Notes under the pieces: generated by a model
Seen by the model: only the letters and a program-made list of their open reading frames with translations
Told to the model about the DNA's origin: nothing
Database searches by the model: none
Shown: positions 55,892 to 64,000 of the stretch, in pieces
Position numbering within the stretch: the first letter of the stretch is position 1
How the letters are laid out: each line of letters opens with the position of its first letter
Assembly: GCA_021229015.1 (NCBI GenBank)
Contig: CM037788.1
Span: forward strand, 43,134,696-43,198,695
Length of the DNA stretch: 64,000 bases
Reading direction: 5' to 3'
Source of the DNA: Solen grandis
Lineage: Eukaryota; Mollusca; Bivalvia; Adapedonta; Solenidae
Position numbers and translations under genes: made by a program

Positions 55892-56563
55892 TTAATGTTT
55901 TTGTTGGAATGAGAACAGAATCTCAAGGTTGAGAACAAAACCTACTGAAATCATCAATTGTTTGGTGTCATTTACGTTTTGTTCACATTCTTGGTATGTA
56001 TCCCCGCACAATAGGCTATCATCAATAAAACCGGTGTTTATGTGACCCATATTCCTCAGTTTAGAATAAACTGGCTTTAATAATTTGCTAAATTTTCTAG
56101 GACAAAATGCTAAACCATTTGGAAAGCATGTATATTGATAAATACTATCCTTCCATAAAAAACATAGATAAGCCTGATCTTCTTCAGCTATTGGGACACA
56201 ATAGTATGCATTTTTAAGATCAATAGATGCTAAAAACATTTCTTGTTTGATCAAAGTCAAAGCTTGTTCAAATGTTTCCATTTTGAAATGATGGTATGGT
56301 AAAAATGAATTTAATTTTTTCAAATTTAAAATCATTCGATAATCACCATTCTTTTTGGGCCTGAGAAATATGGGTGAAATAAACTGCCGTCTGTTTGATA
56401 CAACAGGTTTTATAACCCCTAATGAGAGTAATTTTTCAACCTCTTTATCAATTATGGCAGTTTCTGTCTTATTAAATTTATATTGAGGAAATTTATTTTG
56501 ACTGTCCGAAAACTTTTGAAAAGACTCATCTAGCTCAACATGGCAATGTTCAACCATATCCAA
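55892..56563 (-). pseudogene. DIRS reverse transcriptase
   Basis: Clear RT motifs in order: LLSLGVIKPV, FLRPKKNGDYRMILNLKKLN, ASIDLKNAYYCVPIAEED (catalytic Asp), FCPRKFSKLLKPV, and GFIDDSLL (the catalytic Asp pair; Phe-Ile-Asp-Asp instead of Tyr-x-Asp-Asp, common in DIRS and related RTs). The frame breaks near 55925, before the thumb, which continues in another frame. Confidence 0.8.
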
Positions 56564-56658
56564 AATAGCAGGATCACTAGTTAATTTTTTTCATTCATGC
56601 ACAAAATGTTTGATTCTACCAGCAAAAATAAAATCATCTATACTTACCTGATCTACTA

Positions 56659-57496
56659 TTACCAAGGTCTCCCCGTCCCTCGTCGGGGATAGTTTTTTGC
56701 ATCACTGTAGGAGCTGCTTGGCTCATAATGGCCATATGGATGATAACGGCCACGGTAGGATATTCCTCTACCTTGACCCCGGAACCTTGAAGGTCTAGTC
56801 ATAAAGCGGCCACGCAAACCTCCTCGATAATTGCGGTTGAGCTTATTTGCAATCTTTGCTGTGTCCTCAATTTCTTTAGCAGTTTTGCTTACATCATCTC
56901 CAAAAAGATGACTTGTGTATGGTAAGGTATGGTTACACAGATGAGCATATTGCCCACTGAATCTGTTTGTTTGCATGTCCAAGCAAAGCAAGGCTTTCAT
57001 TGCACTTGTCTATAAGCTCTCCACATTGCTGAAAATCTTTTTCTAAAGTTGCCATTTTGTCCACTGCTTTTACAAGCACAATAGCTGCTTTGACAACTGA
57101 TGTTGCCACATACATCAATCGTTTATCATTTGACTTTGCTGCCAAAGAAAAAGCATCAGACACAAGGGAGTTCATTTTTACAGTAACTAATCCCTCGCAG
57201 TTACTGGGTCGAGGGTTTTTGTCATCTTTGATCATGTCCTGATATTTTTCTTCCTCAATACCATTCCTAAACATATCTGTTACCGTATCTGCCAGAGTCT
57301 GATCAATGTCACAATCACACATTTCTTGTGTTTTGAATTGTTTTGACATCTCAGCAAACCTGGATATAGGTTTATGATCTGAGTTATGAATTTGTTTCTC
57401 ACCATAGGCAGATTCTATTTCACCTTCCTCATAATCATCGTATTCACCATGATCGTCATAATATTCGTCATCGAACCCTTTTTCATATTCATCCAT
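56659..57496 (-). pseudogene. DIRS gag-like protein, frameshifted
   Basis: An acidic N-terminus (EYEKGFDDEYYDDHGEYDD) is followed by a helical domain (ISRFAEMSKQFKTQE, LVSDAFSLAAKSNDKR, ESLALLGHANKQIQ). The frame then shifts near 56950, and the second frame carries TSHLFGDDVSKTAKEIED and an arginine/glycine-rich tail (YRGGLRGRFM, RFRGQGRGISYRGRY) typical of nucleic-acid-binding gag ends. The LGHAN and LFGDD motifs fit DIRS ORF1 as I know it. Confidence 0.65.
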
Positions 57497-57691
57497 TCAG
57501 GAGCACACTTTGGTGAGTCTTTCATCCTGTTTGATGATCGAATTTTGCATCGATTTCATTAAAGTTAACATTTCAGTCAGTGAATTTTCTTCATCAGCAC
57601 TCTTACTTCCCATAGGAATTTCCTTCCCTTTTTTTTTTTTTTTTTCCGTCATTTGGTTTTCCAAGTTTGTCACCGCTAGACATTGCGATAT

Positions 57692-57740
57692 TCGTATTTG
57701 GTGGTACGAATTAATCTTAAAATCGTATTTGGTGGTACGA
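57692..57740 (-). promoter_or_regulatory. Two copies of an 18-base hairpin motif in the DIRS leader
   Basis: TCGTATTTGGTGGTACGA at 57692 and 57723. Each has a TCGTA/TACGA stem. They lie between the inverted end and the gag-like start, where a promoter or packaging-type signal could be; role unknown. Confidence 0.45.
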
Positions 57741-57887
57741 TTTGATTCATATATACGCTGAAATCACAATAAATCCTTTGTTGTCACAAAACATGCGCTT
57801 CCCGCATGGCTGGCAGAAGTACACTGATACGCTTGCGTGGGTAGTACAATCTCATTTAATACCGAAGTAATTCGGACGAAATAGAAT

Positions 57888-58022
57888 TTTGAACTTGAGC
57901 ACTTATGTATATAAATAACTTCAAAAGTCAATCTGACATGACCTTTAATGCAATGTTGTCAGATACTAATCGCAGATAGTAGAGGAGCATAAATTAGGAT
58001 ATGATTTTAATGAGATTGATAC
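57888..58022 (+). mobile_element. tRNA-SINE/foldback copy, right half (split by DIRS)
   Basis: AGTCAATCTGACATGACCTT and AAATTAGGATATGATTTTAA TGAGATTG parallel 42073-42170 of the intact copy, picking up where 53462 left off. The pair defines the insertion point of the DIRS element. Confidence 0.6.
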
Positions 58023-58200
58023 TAGTACAATTTGTATTTTTTGGGAAAGAAAATATAATCAGTTTGGCAAGAAAGAGTTATTTCCCTTCCAAGATTTATC
58101 CCAGGTTTGATCATAACCCTTTCACTCTTTTTTCAGTATGATCGTCTTGTCCTATCCATCCAGCACCCCAAAACCCTTTACACAGATCATCTCAGAAGTC

Positions 58201-58300
58201 NNNNNNNNNNNNNNNNNNNNNNNNNNNNNNNNNNNNNNNNNNNNNNNNNNNNNNNNNNNNNNNNNNNNNNNNNNNNNNNNNNNNNNNNNNNNNNNNNNNN
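58201..58300. other. Assembly gap (100 N)
   Basis: Exactly 100 unresolved bases. Frames crossing it are artefacts. Confidence 0.99.
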
Positions 58301-58379
58301 CTCCAGTTCCGGTTTCAGTTTGGTAGGTATACGATTCTCTTCAGAAATTTCAACGAATTATCGAAGATCATTAATCTAA

Positions 58380-58636
58380 TAGACCTAAAAAGCGATTGAA
58401 AAGTAGGTCAGTAGGTCAAATCTTAGAAAAATCTTGTTTACACATTAGAGGCTACAATTTTGATTCGGTTAACCAGTTAAAAGGGGGTTGGATCCAAAAG
58501 TAGGTCAGTAGGTCAAATCTTAGAAAAACCTTGTTTACACACTGGAGGCCACAATTTTGATTCAATCTTCCTCAAACTTGGTCAGCACAAATGTCCTCAG
58601 GTGAGCGTCTTTAGGGCCATCTTGGCCCTCTTGTTT
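58380..58636. mobile_element. Non-autonomous element, right part
   Basis: Two tandem copies of AAGTAGGTCAGTAGGTCAAA TCTTAG, then the tip CCTCAGGTGAGCGTCTTTAG GGCCATCTTGGCCCTCTTG. The left part is probably lost in the gap. Confidence 0.65.
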
Positions 58637-59200
58637 GTGTATAGTCATGTTTTGAATTAGCTTGGCATAAAGGATCCTTGGGATAAAACAATGTGTCGCA
58701 AACAAGTACCAGAATGATAGCTTGAAGGCTAAAGTCACATCACTTGGTTTAGGTCAGGGTCACAGCACTCATTTGATCTTAAAATCATCTTTCATATTTC
58801 CAGTTTTTCATCATATTCACTGACAAAAATATCATCTAATAAACAAAAGGGGGGGGGGGGGGGGGGGGGGCATCGGTGTCCTATGACACATTTCTAATTT
58901 ACTTAGAAATTTTGTTTACTTTAATGTCAACATTTAGAACAAATATGGTGACAAAGCAGTATGTGTATAAGTCATATATGTGACAGTCCTAGTATTATCA
59001 ATCATATGCCTCTCTATTGTAAATTGACAGTCAACGATAAGTCTTCCCTTATATGATTTAGTGCTCAAGCCAGGGTAGTTAATTTCTATGTATAAATAAT
59101 CTGTTTTTGACATCAGGAAAATTATTTTCTGCAATTCACTTCTGGATGCTTTTGCTAAATATATTGATGGAGATGTCATGTAAGATCAGTAATAAATAAA
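58637..59200. other. Intergenic with poly-G run
   Basis: A run of 22 G at 58849-58870. A minus-strand 81-codon frame (58934-59179) has no supporting signals. Confidence 0.4.
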
Positions 59201-59204
59201 AACA

Positions 59205-59830
59205 AACAAGAGCCATGTTTACATGGCCATCCCCCGCCGAATGCTTGCTCATAAGAATATGTGTGATTATAGATACGAAACCCATGTGAAGTCCCCTATT
59301 CCCCTATTTTGAGGTCTACAGGTAAATGTTAAGGTCGCTGTGACCTCTTAAAGATTTTTTTCTTCATCTTAACTATATCACTTATTAACAAAGGGCAATA
59401 ACTCAAACATTATGAAAGGAAGAATCATCATTCTTAGGCACTGCACTCGTCCTCAATGAGATCAGTCAACCTATGATTTCTCAAATACTTTGTGACTTAT
59501 GCTCAAGACAAAATTTAGCCTGGAAAATAACAAAGGGCAATAACTCAATGAAAGGTAGAGTTATTATTCTTGTGCACTGCACTTGACCACAATGAGATCA
59601 ATCCACCTATGAAGTATTAATTTGATATCGAAAAGACTTAACGACTTTTGCTCCAGACAAAAATTAAGCCTGAAAAATAACAAAGGGCAATGACTAAAAA
59701 ATCATGTCATTCTTGTGCACTGCACTTCTCCTCAATGAGATCTATCTACTTGAAATATCAAGTTGATATCTTGATACTTTTTGAGTTATGCTCTGGACAA
59801 AAATGTCGGCAGGGGAAAAGAAAACATGCA
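59205..59830. repeat. Tandem repeat related to 36410-37330, reversed
   Basis: Units share AACAAAGGGCAATAACTCAA, TTCTTGTGCACTGCACTTC and ATGAGATC (about 59390, 59520, 59680), the reverse of the motif set at 36479. The left tip AACAAGAGCCATGTTTACAT GGCCATC may be the element end. Confidence 0.65.
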
Positions 59831-60654
59831 TGATATCAACTTGATATTTTATAAAAATATGTTCTTTTTTAGCTTGACTTTTCTATGAATAGTCCAAGCA
59901 ATTGCTGTCACCCATTTGTCAGTGTCCATATTCACAATTTTTTATCAATGGCATAACTTTCTTACCACATGTGATATGCATATGAAACTTTGTATATACA
60001 TGAAATTAGAGGTCATTGAAGTGCAATGATCAAGAACTATAACTGTTACTTACCATTCTACTTCAATTATGCCCTTTTTATATTTTCTTGGTCAGGCCAT
60101 TACCTCTTAACACATGGGATATGCATATGAATCTTTGTATTGTGAAAGAGTGCATAAAGAGGAACTGCAATTAATAACAAGAATAATAACTCTTTACCAT
60201 ACTTTCTGAGAATGGTCCCTAGTTCATACTTTCTTGTTTTCATGAACAACTTCTTGTCTTGGCCATAACTTATAAAGTATTGTAGATACCCGATCGGTGA
60301 GATATGAAAGTGAATTTTGAAAATGGATTTAAATATAAAAAAAGCAATGAAATTTGCACATATGATTTAAAACGTTATTATAAAGCTACTGGTGAAATTT
60401 TAAATTTCATATCTTAACGACCTGTAATAAAACGGGTGGAGCTATAGAACCCTAGACGGCGTATGGATGGCTGCATGGCGCTTTTTAGTACGAACAATTT
60501 CTGCTGGTTCCCGGTTTCCGTTAATATCATTAGTTATATGTATTCTTAATGCTTACTACTAAGAGACTAGCCACATGACATTAGATTTACAAACGATGCA
60601 TAAAATACATTGCAAACGTACACAATGTCATTTACTAACTTTTGTAGATGCACA
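59831..60654. other. Intergenic with weak repeats
   Basis: CATGTGATATGCATATGAAACTTTGTAT-like units near 59969 and 60112 suggest an old dispersed repeat. No gene. Confidence 0.4.
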
Positions 60655-60965
60655 TTTAAGCTGTATATATAGATTGATAAGTAGTGAGAAGAAACAACTC
60701 AATAAAACAATTGATATAGTCAATAGAAATTTAACCTTTGCATGTATACGCAGGCACTTCTCATTTAGATAAATGCATTTGTCAGTTACATCAATTTATC
60801 AACTTACTTTGATGCAACTTAAAGCTGTAAACATAAACTTATAAGTAGTGAGAAGAAACAGCGTAAAAACTCAAATGAAATAGTCAACAGAAAGCATAAC
60901 CTTTTCATGTATACGCAAGCACTTCTCATTTAGATGAATGCATGTGTAAGTTACATCATCCGATT
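60655..60965. repeat. Tandem duplication, about 165-bp unit
   Basis: AGTAGTGAGAAGAAACA, TAGTCAA(C/T)AGAAA and CATGTATACGCAxGCACTTC occur at about 60680-60765 and again at 60845-60935. Confidence 0.8.
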
Positions 60966-61288
60966 ATTTACGTAAATGCCCTTCCACACACAATCATATT
61001 CATTGTGTTCTCATAATGCAAGTACTCATCACATGCCTCGGTGTCGCATTAAAATCATTTTTTATCTCCTATAGACCATTGCTCATATTTGATCTTTTTC
61101 ACCATTATATGTTTATGGCATAGCCATATACAATATGAATTACATAACCATATATGTATTGGGTCCCAGTTTGGGTTCGATCCAAACATTTGTGTGTTGT
61201 GTGCAATCACTGTTTAATATTTAATTTAATAAGGAAGGTTTTGCATGATTAATATTTATCTTATATATGAATAACATTTGTTTGACAG
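60966..61288. other. Intergenic or intronic, nothing recognised
   Basis: AT-rich, ends at a pyrimidine-containing acceptor TTTGTTTGACAG. Confidence 0.35.
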
Positions 61289-61612
61289 GATGGCAGTTCC
61301 AGGACTGTCAAATCAGAGACAATGATAAACACATCAGGGTGTACAGTTGGAAAAGCACAACAAGGCGCACGGTTCTTTCACACAGAATGCAGAGATTCAG
61401 ACAAGTTCGAAGTTCGATACCGTTATATTGTGATGCATGCGTCTGCTACAGAGACTTTGATTTCAGCAGACACATACCACCTTTGTGGGAAGAATTGCTT
61501 ATTTAATATCAGAAAAAAAAACTACGATAGTCTGAAGAGCAATACCCGAGTACCATGTCCAACCCGAAAATATAAGATGTTAGTGCTAGGAAAATTTGAT
61601 CATAAATGTTGA
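61289..61612 (+). CDS. Candidate terminal exon of unknown gene
   Basis: After the acceptor TTTGTTTGACAG a 107-codon frame runs to TGA. It reads DGSSRTVKSETMINTSGC, then FFHTECRDSDKFEVRYRY, and TYHLCGKNC. Four cysteines are spread through a hydrophilic domain. No upstream exon was identified in the window and two overlapping frames are also open, so this rests on the acceptor plus length only. Confidence 0.3.
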   Translation, partial: DGSSRTVKSETMINTSGCTVGKAQQGARFFHTECRDSDKFEVRYRYIVMHASATETLISADTYHLCGKNCLFNIRKKNYDSLKSNTRVPCPTRKYKMLVLGKFDHKC

Positions 61613-62094
61613 CAATTCACAATACCTGGCCATATTATAATGAGTATTTCTGTATTCTAACAATATATAAGTGTAATCAAAGCGCTTATAGTGCTGAGAG
61701 AACATGGATTGTAATGTGATGATGTTGCATTTCTTTTGTTTATCAAAGTAAATTCAATAAACAAGGATCTAATATTTGACACAGTAGACTGTATTAGCTA
61801 CAGTATGTTGGTTACCTGGCGATATTCCACCAGTTATGGTTCAAAACATCTTCAAATGAATTGTAATTTTTTTTCCCATTTACTTATCTCCAGCATCGAA
61901 TGTTATCACATTTTAATTGTAATCTTCGACTTTCTACAGAGTAGTTATCACAGTCTTCATTCAAACTGTACGTAAACCATTGGACTGAGGATATGTTTAG
62001 CTATGTTTCGTGTAGAATGCCAGGAATTTTGAAATACCTCGCTCCTAAATCATGAAAAATTTCTTACGAATGACTAAACGATTTAATCGTTATT
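61613..62094. other. Intergenic, nothing recognised
   Basis: Short frames only. Confidence 0.35.
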
Positions 62095-62515
62095 TGTGTA
62101 ACCTGAAAATGATTGAAATGACGTTACCAGCTGACTTGGAATGACGTGCTTTTACAGGAAATAGAGACGAATTATGCTTCCAAACCAAACTCTGTTGCTT
62201 ACTTTCCGGCCAGGTTTCATCGCATGTAATAATCTTATTAAAAAACATTTCACCTTCCTCAGAAAACGACTCAAAAAATCTTGGCACAAATTTACTCGGA
62301 CCTGTTTTTGCTCCGATGTTAAAGGACTAGGAACCCACCTAACAAAACCTTCGCATAGCCAGTCTGTTGGTTAAAACATATTGCGCTGTGCCATAACTAA
62401 CACCAAACTCCTCAACAACCTGCTTAATAGGTATTCTCTTGTTTTGATTAACAAATGACTCTATGACAGAGTCGAAATCATATTTGTTTTGATGGAGATT
62501 CTGTCTAGGACAGGG
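62095..62515 (-). pseudogene. Mariner transposase remnant (HTH to first catalytic Asp)
   Basis: Minus strand, two frames. The first shows a helix-turn-helix (NKRIPIKQVVEEFGVSYG, TAQYVLTN) up to RRFC; the second begins with PRFFESFSEEGEMFFNKI and reaches ITCDETW, the first catalytic Asp of mariner elements, then KQQSLVWKHNSS and FPVKARHSKSAG. Everything after that is lost. The upstream boundary at about 62515 meets the tandem repeat next door. Confidence 0.7.
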
Positions 62516-62534
62516 GTATTCTTCGATAGAGGAT

Positions 62535-63140
62535 CTCATCCGAGATATCATGTAGACAAACATCCTGACCAAGTTTCATGAAGATTGGACCAAAACTGTG
62601 GCCTCTAGAGTGTTCACAAGGTTTTTCTAAGATTTGACCTGGTGATCTAGTTTTTGACCCCACATGACCCAATTTCAAACTCATCCAAGATATCATGTAG
62701 ACAAATACCCTGACCAACTTTCATGAAGATTGGACCAAAACTGTGGCCTCTAGAGTGTTCACAAGGTTTTTCTAAGATTTGACCTGGTGATCTAGTTTTT
62801 GACCCCACATGACCCAATTTCAAACTCATCCAAGATATCATGTAGACAAACATCCTGACCAAGTTTCATGAAGATTGGGCCAAAACTGTGGCCTCTAGAG
62901 TGTTCACAAGGTTTTCTAAGATTTGACCTGGTGACCTAGTTTTTGACCCCACATGACCCAATTTCGAACTCATCCGAGATATCATGTAGACAAACATCCT
63001 GACCAAGTTTCATGAAGATTGGGCCAAAACTGTGGCCTCTAGAGTGTTCACAAGCAATTGTTGATGACGGACGACGGACGCCTGACGACACACGACGGAC
63101 AAAAGCTCACCCGAGCACAAGTGCTCACCTGAGCTAAAAA
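62535..63140 (-). mobile_element. Non-autonomous element: 145-bp tandem units plus CTGAGCAC tip
   Basis: About 3.6 units of about 145 bases start TCATCCAAGATATCATGTAG at 62535, 62681, 62826 and 62970, each with TGTGGCCTCTAGAGTGTTCA. The right end has GACGGACGACGGACGCC and the hairpin tip CCGAGCACAAGTGCTCACCT + GAGCTAAAAAA. The left end cuts into the mariner remnant, so the element probably inserted there. Confidence 0.75.
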
Positions 63141-64000
63141 AAAAAGAACAAAAGCCAGATATCAGAATCTTTATTTTCAAACTGTATTACAATGTTTATA
63201 GCCATAATTTCTCGGCTAAATTTAATTTTGGCTGACATAGTCTTCTGCTATTGCTCATGAATGATAAAAAAATGCCAAATTTTACCACACTCTTTCAAAA
63301 GCAATTTTAAGCAATCTTCATTAAACTTATACACAATATTAATAACGATATTTCAGTCGATTTCTAATATGACTCGTATCGGACTGTTAGATCTACAGTT
63401 ATGGCCCTTGAAATATCAGAATGTCACACATATTTGCCGTTTTTACACTCTAGTTTTGAAAATCTGCAAGTCAGAAACGACAAGACCCGAAGCTTAGGTA
63501 TTTGATGCGACATCATAATGGTCCTTTATCACGTTTGTTCGATTCATAGCCCTGGGGTCAAAATTGGCCACTTCAGATGTTTTACATATACTTCTATGAA
63601 GAAGCTATGACCTTCAATTTGGACCATGTACAGTTTCTTTGACCTTGGATGACCTTGATCATGACCAAAACTTACTTTTGAATTCTAAGTTATGGCCCTC
63701 AAATTTCGACCAGGTACTGTTTTGTGTGTGGCAGTGAATGTTGACCTTGGATGAATTACACCATGACCCACTGACCTTCTTAGAAATTTTAAAGCCACGG
63801 CCCTCTAATTTATATTTGTGGAATTGAAATTTCTGCTTATATTAGGTTTCAGTACAACTTTGCTCTAATATAATTACTTGTGCAAGCAATGTTTTTTTCG
63901 GGTGAGCGTCTTTAAGGAAATCTTGTTTTTAATGGTTTTGTGTTAATCTAATTTTACAATGGCAATATTTGTGAAAATTTCTACTGTGTATAATCATGTT
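63141..64000. repeat. Weak dispersed repeats to window end
   Basis: TAGCCCTGGGGTCAAAATTG GCC (63548), TATGGCCCTC fragments and a terminal GGGTGAGCGTCTTTAAGGAA ATCTTGTTTTT (63900) resemble the families at 8340 and 58600. No gene recognised. Confidence 0.5.

Larger units (their letters stand above)
53463..57887 (-). mobile_element. DIRS-like tyrosine-recombinase retrotransposon, decayed
   Basis: Order on the minus strand: inverted end, gag-like, RT, RNase H, tyrosine recombinase, internal complementary region, inverted end. This is the DIRS layout. The shared core of the inverted ends lies at 57824-57859 and 53541-53576. The internal complementary region (53662-53780) pairs with both outer ends: 53662-53746 against 53463-53547 (85 bases, about two mismatches) and 53744-53780 against 57851-57887 (37 bases, perfect). 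Such a region is thought to template circle formation. All coding parts have frameshifts or stops. Confidence 0.85.

Noticed and set aside
58107..58379. Frames running through the run of N
   Set aside because: The gap has no sequence; these frames are artefacts.
58934..59179. 81-codon minus-strand frame
   Set aside because: No splice signals, domain or similarity recognised; cannot be separated from chance.
62505..62862. Overlapping minus-strand frames starting MVRMFVYMIS
   Set aside because: Translations of the 145-bp tandem units of a non-autonomous element.

Overview
The window looks like repeat-rich genomic DNA of a marine invertebrate, most likely a bivalve mollusc. The evidence is the AT-rich introns, spliced genes with GT-AG introns, tRNA-derived SINEs, a DIRS-type retroelement, TTAGGG-like sequence, and many short elements whose tips read AGCTCACCTGAGCAC and AGGGCCATxxxGGCCCTCTTG. 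I associate that last family with clams and other bivalves from memory; no search was run. Two 100-base runs of N (8101-8200 and 58201-58300) show this is a scaffold.

Layout from left to right. 1-9 kb: a probable first coding exon at the left edge (minus strand), SINEs and minisatellites. 9-20 kb: a pile-up of hAT-type DNA transposons. A frameshifted hAT transposase (9365-11246) abuts a deletion derivative (11247-12304). A further element (about 12623-19734) carries a three-exon zinc-finger/hAT transposase gene and has been invaded by a pogo-type element and by two more hAT elements, one inside the other. 20-27 kb: four arrays of a telomere-like G-rich satellite, a duplicated segment with a conserved first exon, and two exons of another gene. 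29.9-34.5 kb: a five-exon minus-strand gene of unknown function with transposase-like motifs and an in-frame minisatellite, flanked by repeated CACGTAAC/GACAGACA motifs. 36-40 kb: a tandem repeat and six copies of a 19-base motif. 40.7-52.9 kb: four phase-consistent exons of a basic-tailed host gene (minus), with SINEs, foldback elements, pogo-type elements and a mariner remnant in its introns. 53.5-57.9 kb: a decayed DIRS-like element with gag, RT, RNase H and tyrosine recombinase remnants, inverted ends and an internal complementary region; it has split an older repeat into two halves. 58-64 kb: repeats, a mariner remnant and one candidate exon on the plus strand.

Most coding potential here is transposon-derived and broken by frameshifts or stops. 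The best host-type genes are the unknown five-exon gene (29915-34485), the basic-tailed gene (40730-52922) and the partial genes at 1-79, 24726-25187 and 21705-21873/26408-26576. None could be named. Splice sites and reading frames were checked by eye; similarity claims rest on motif recognition, not database searches.
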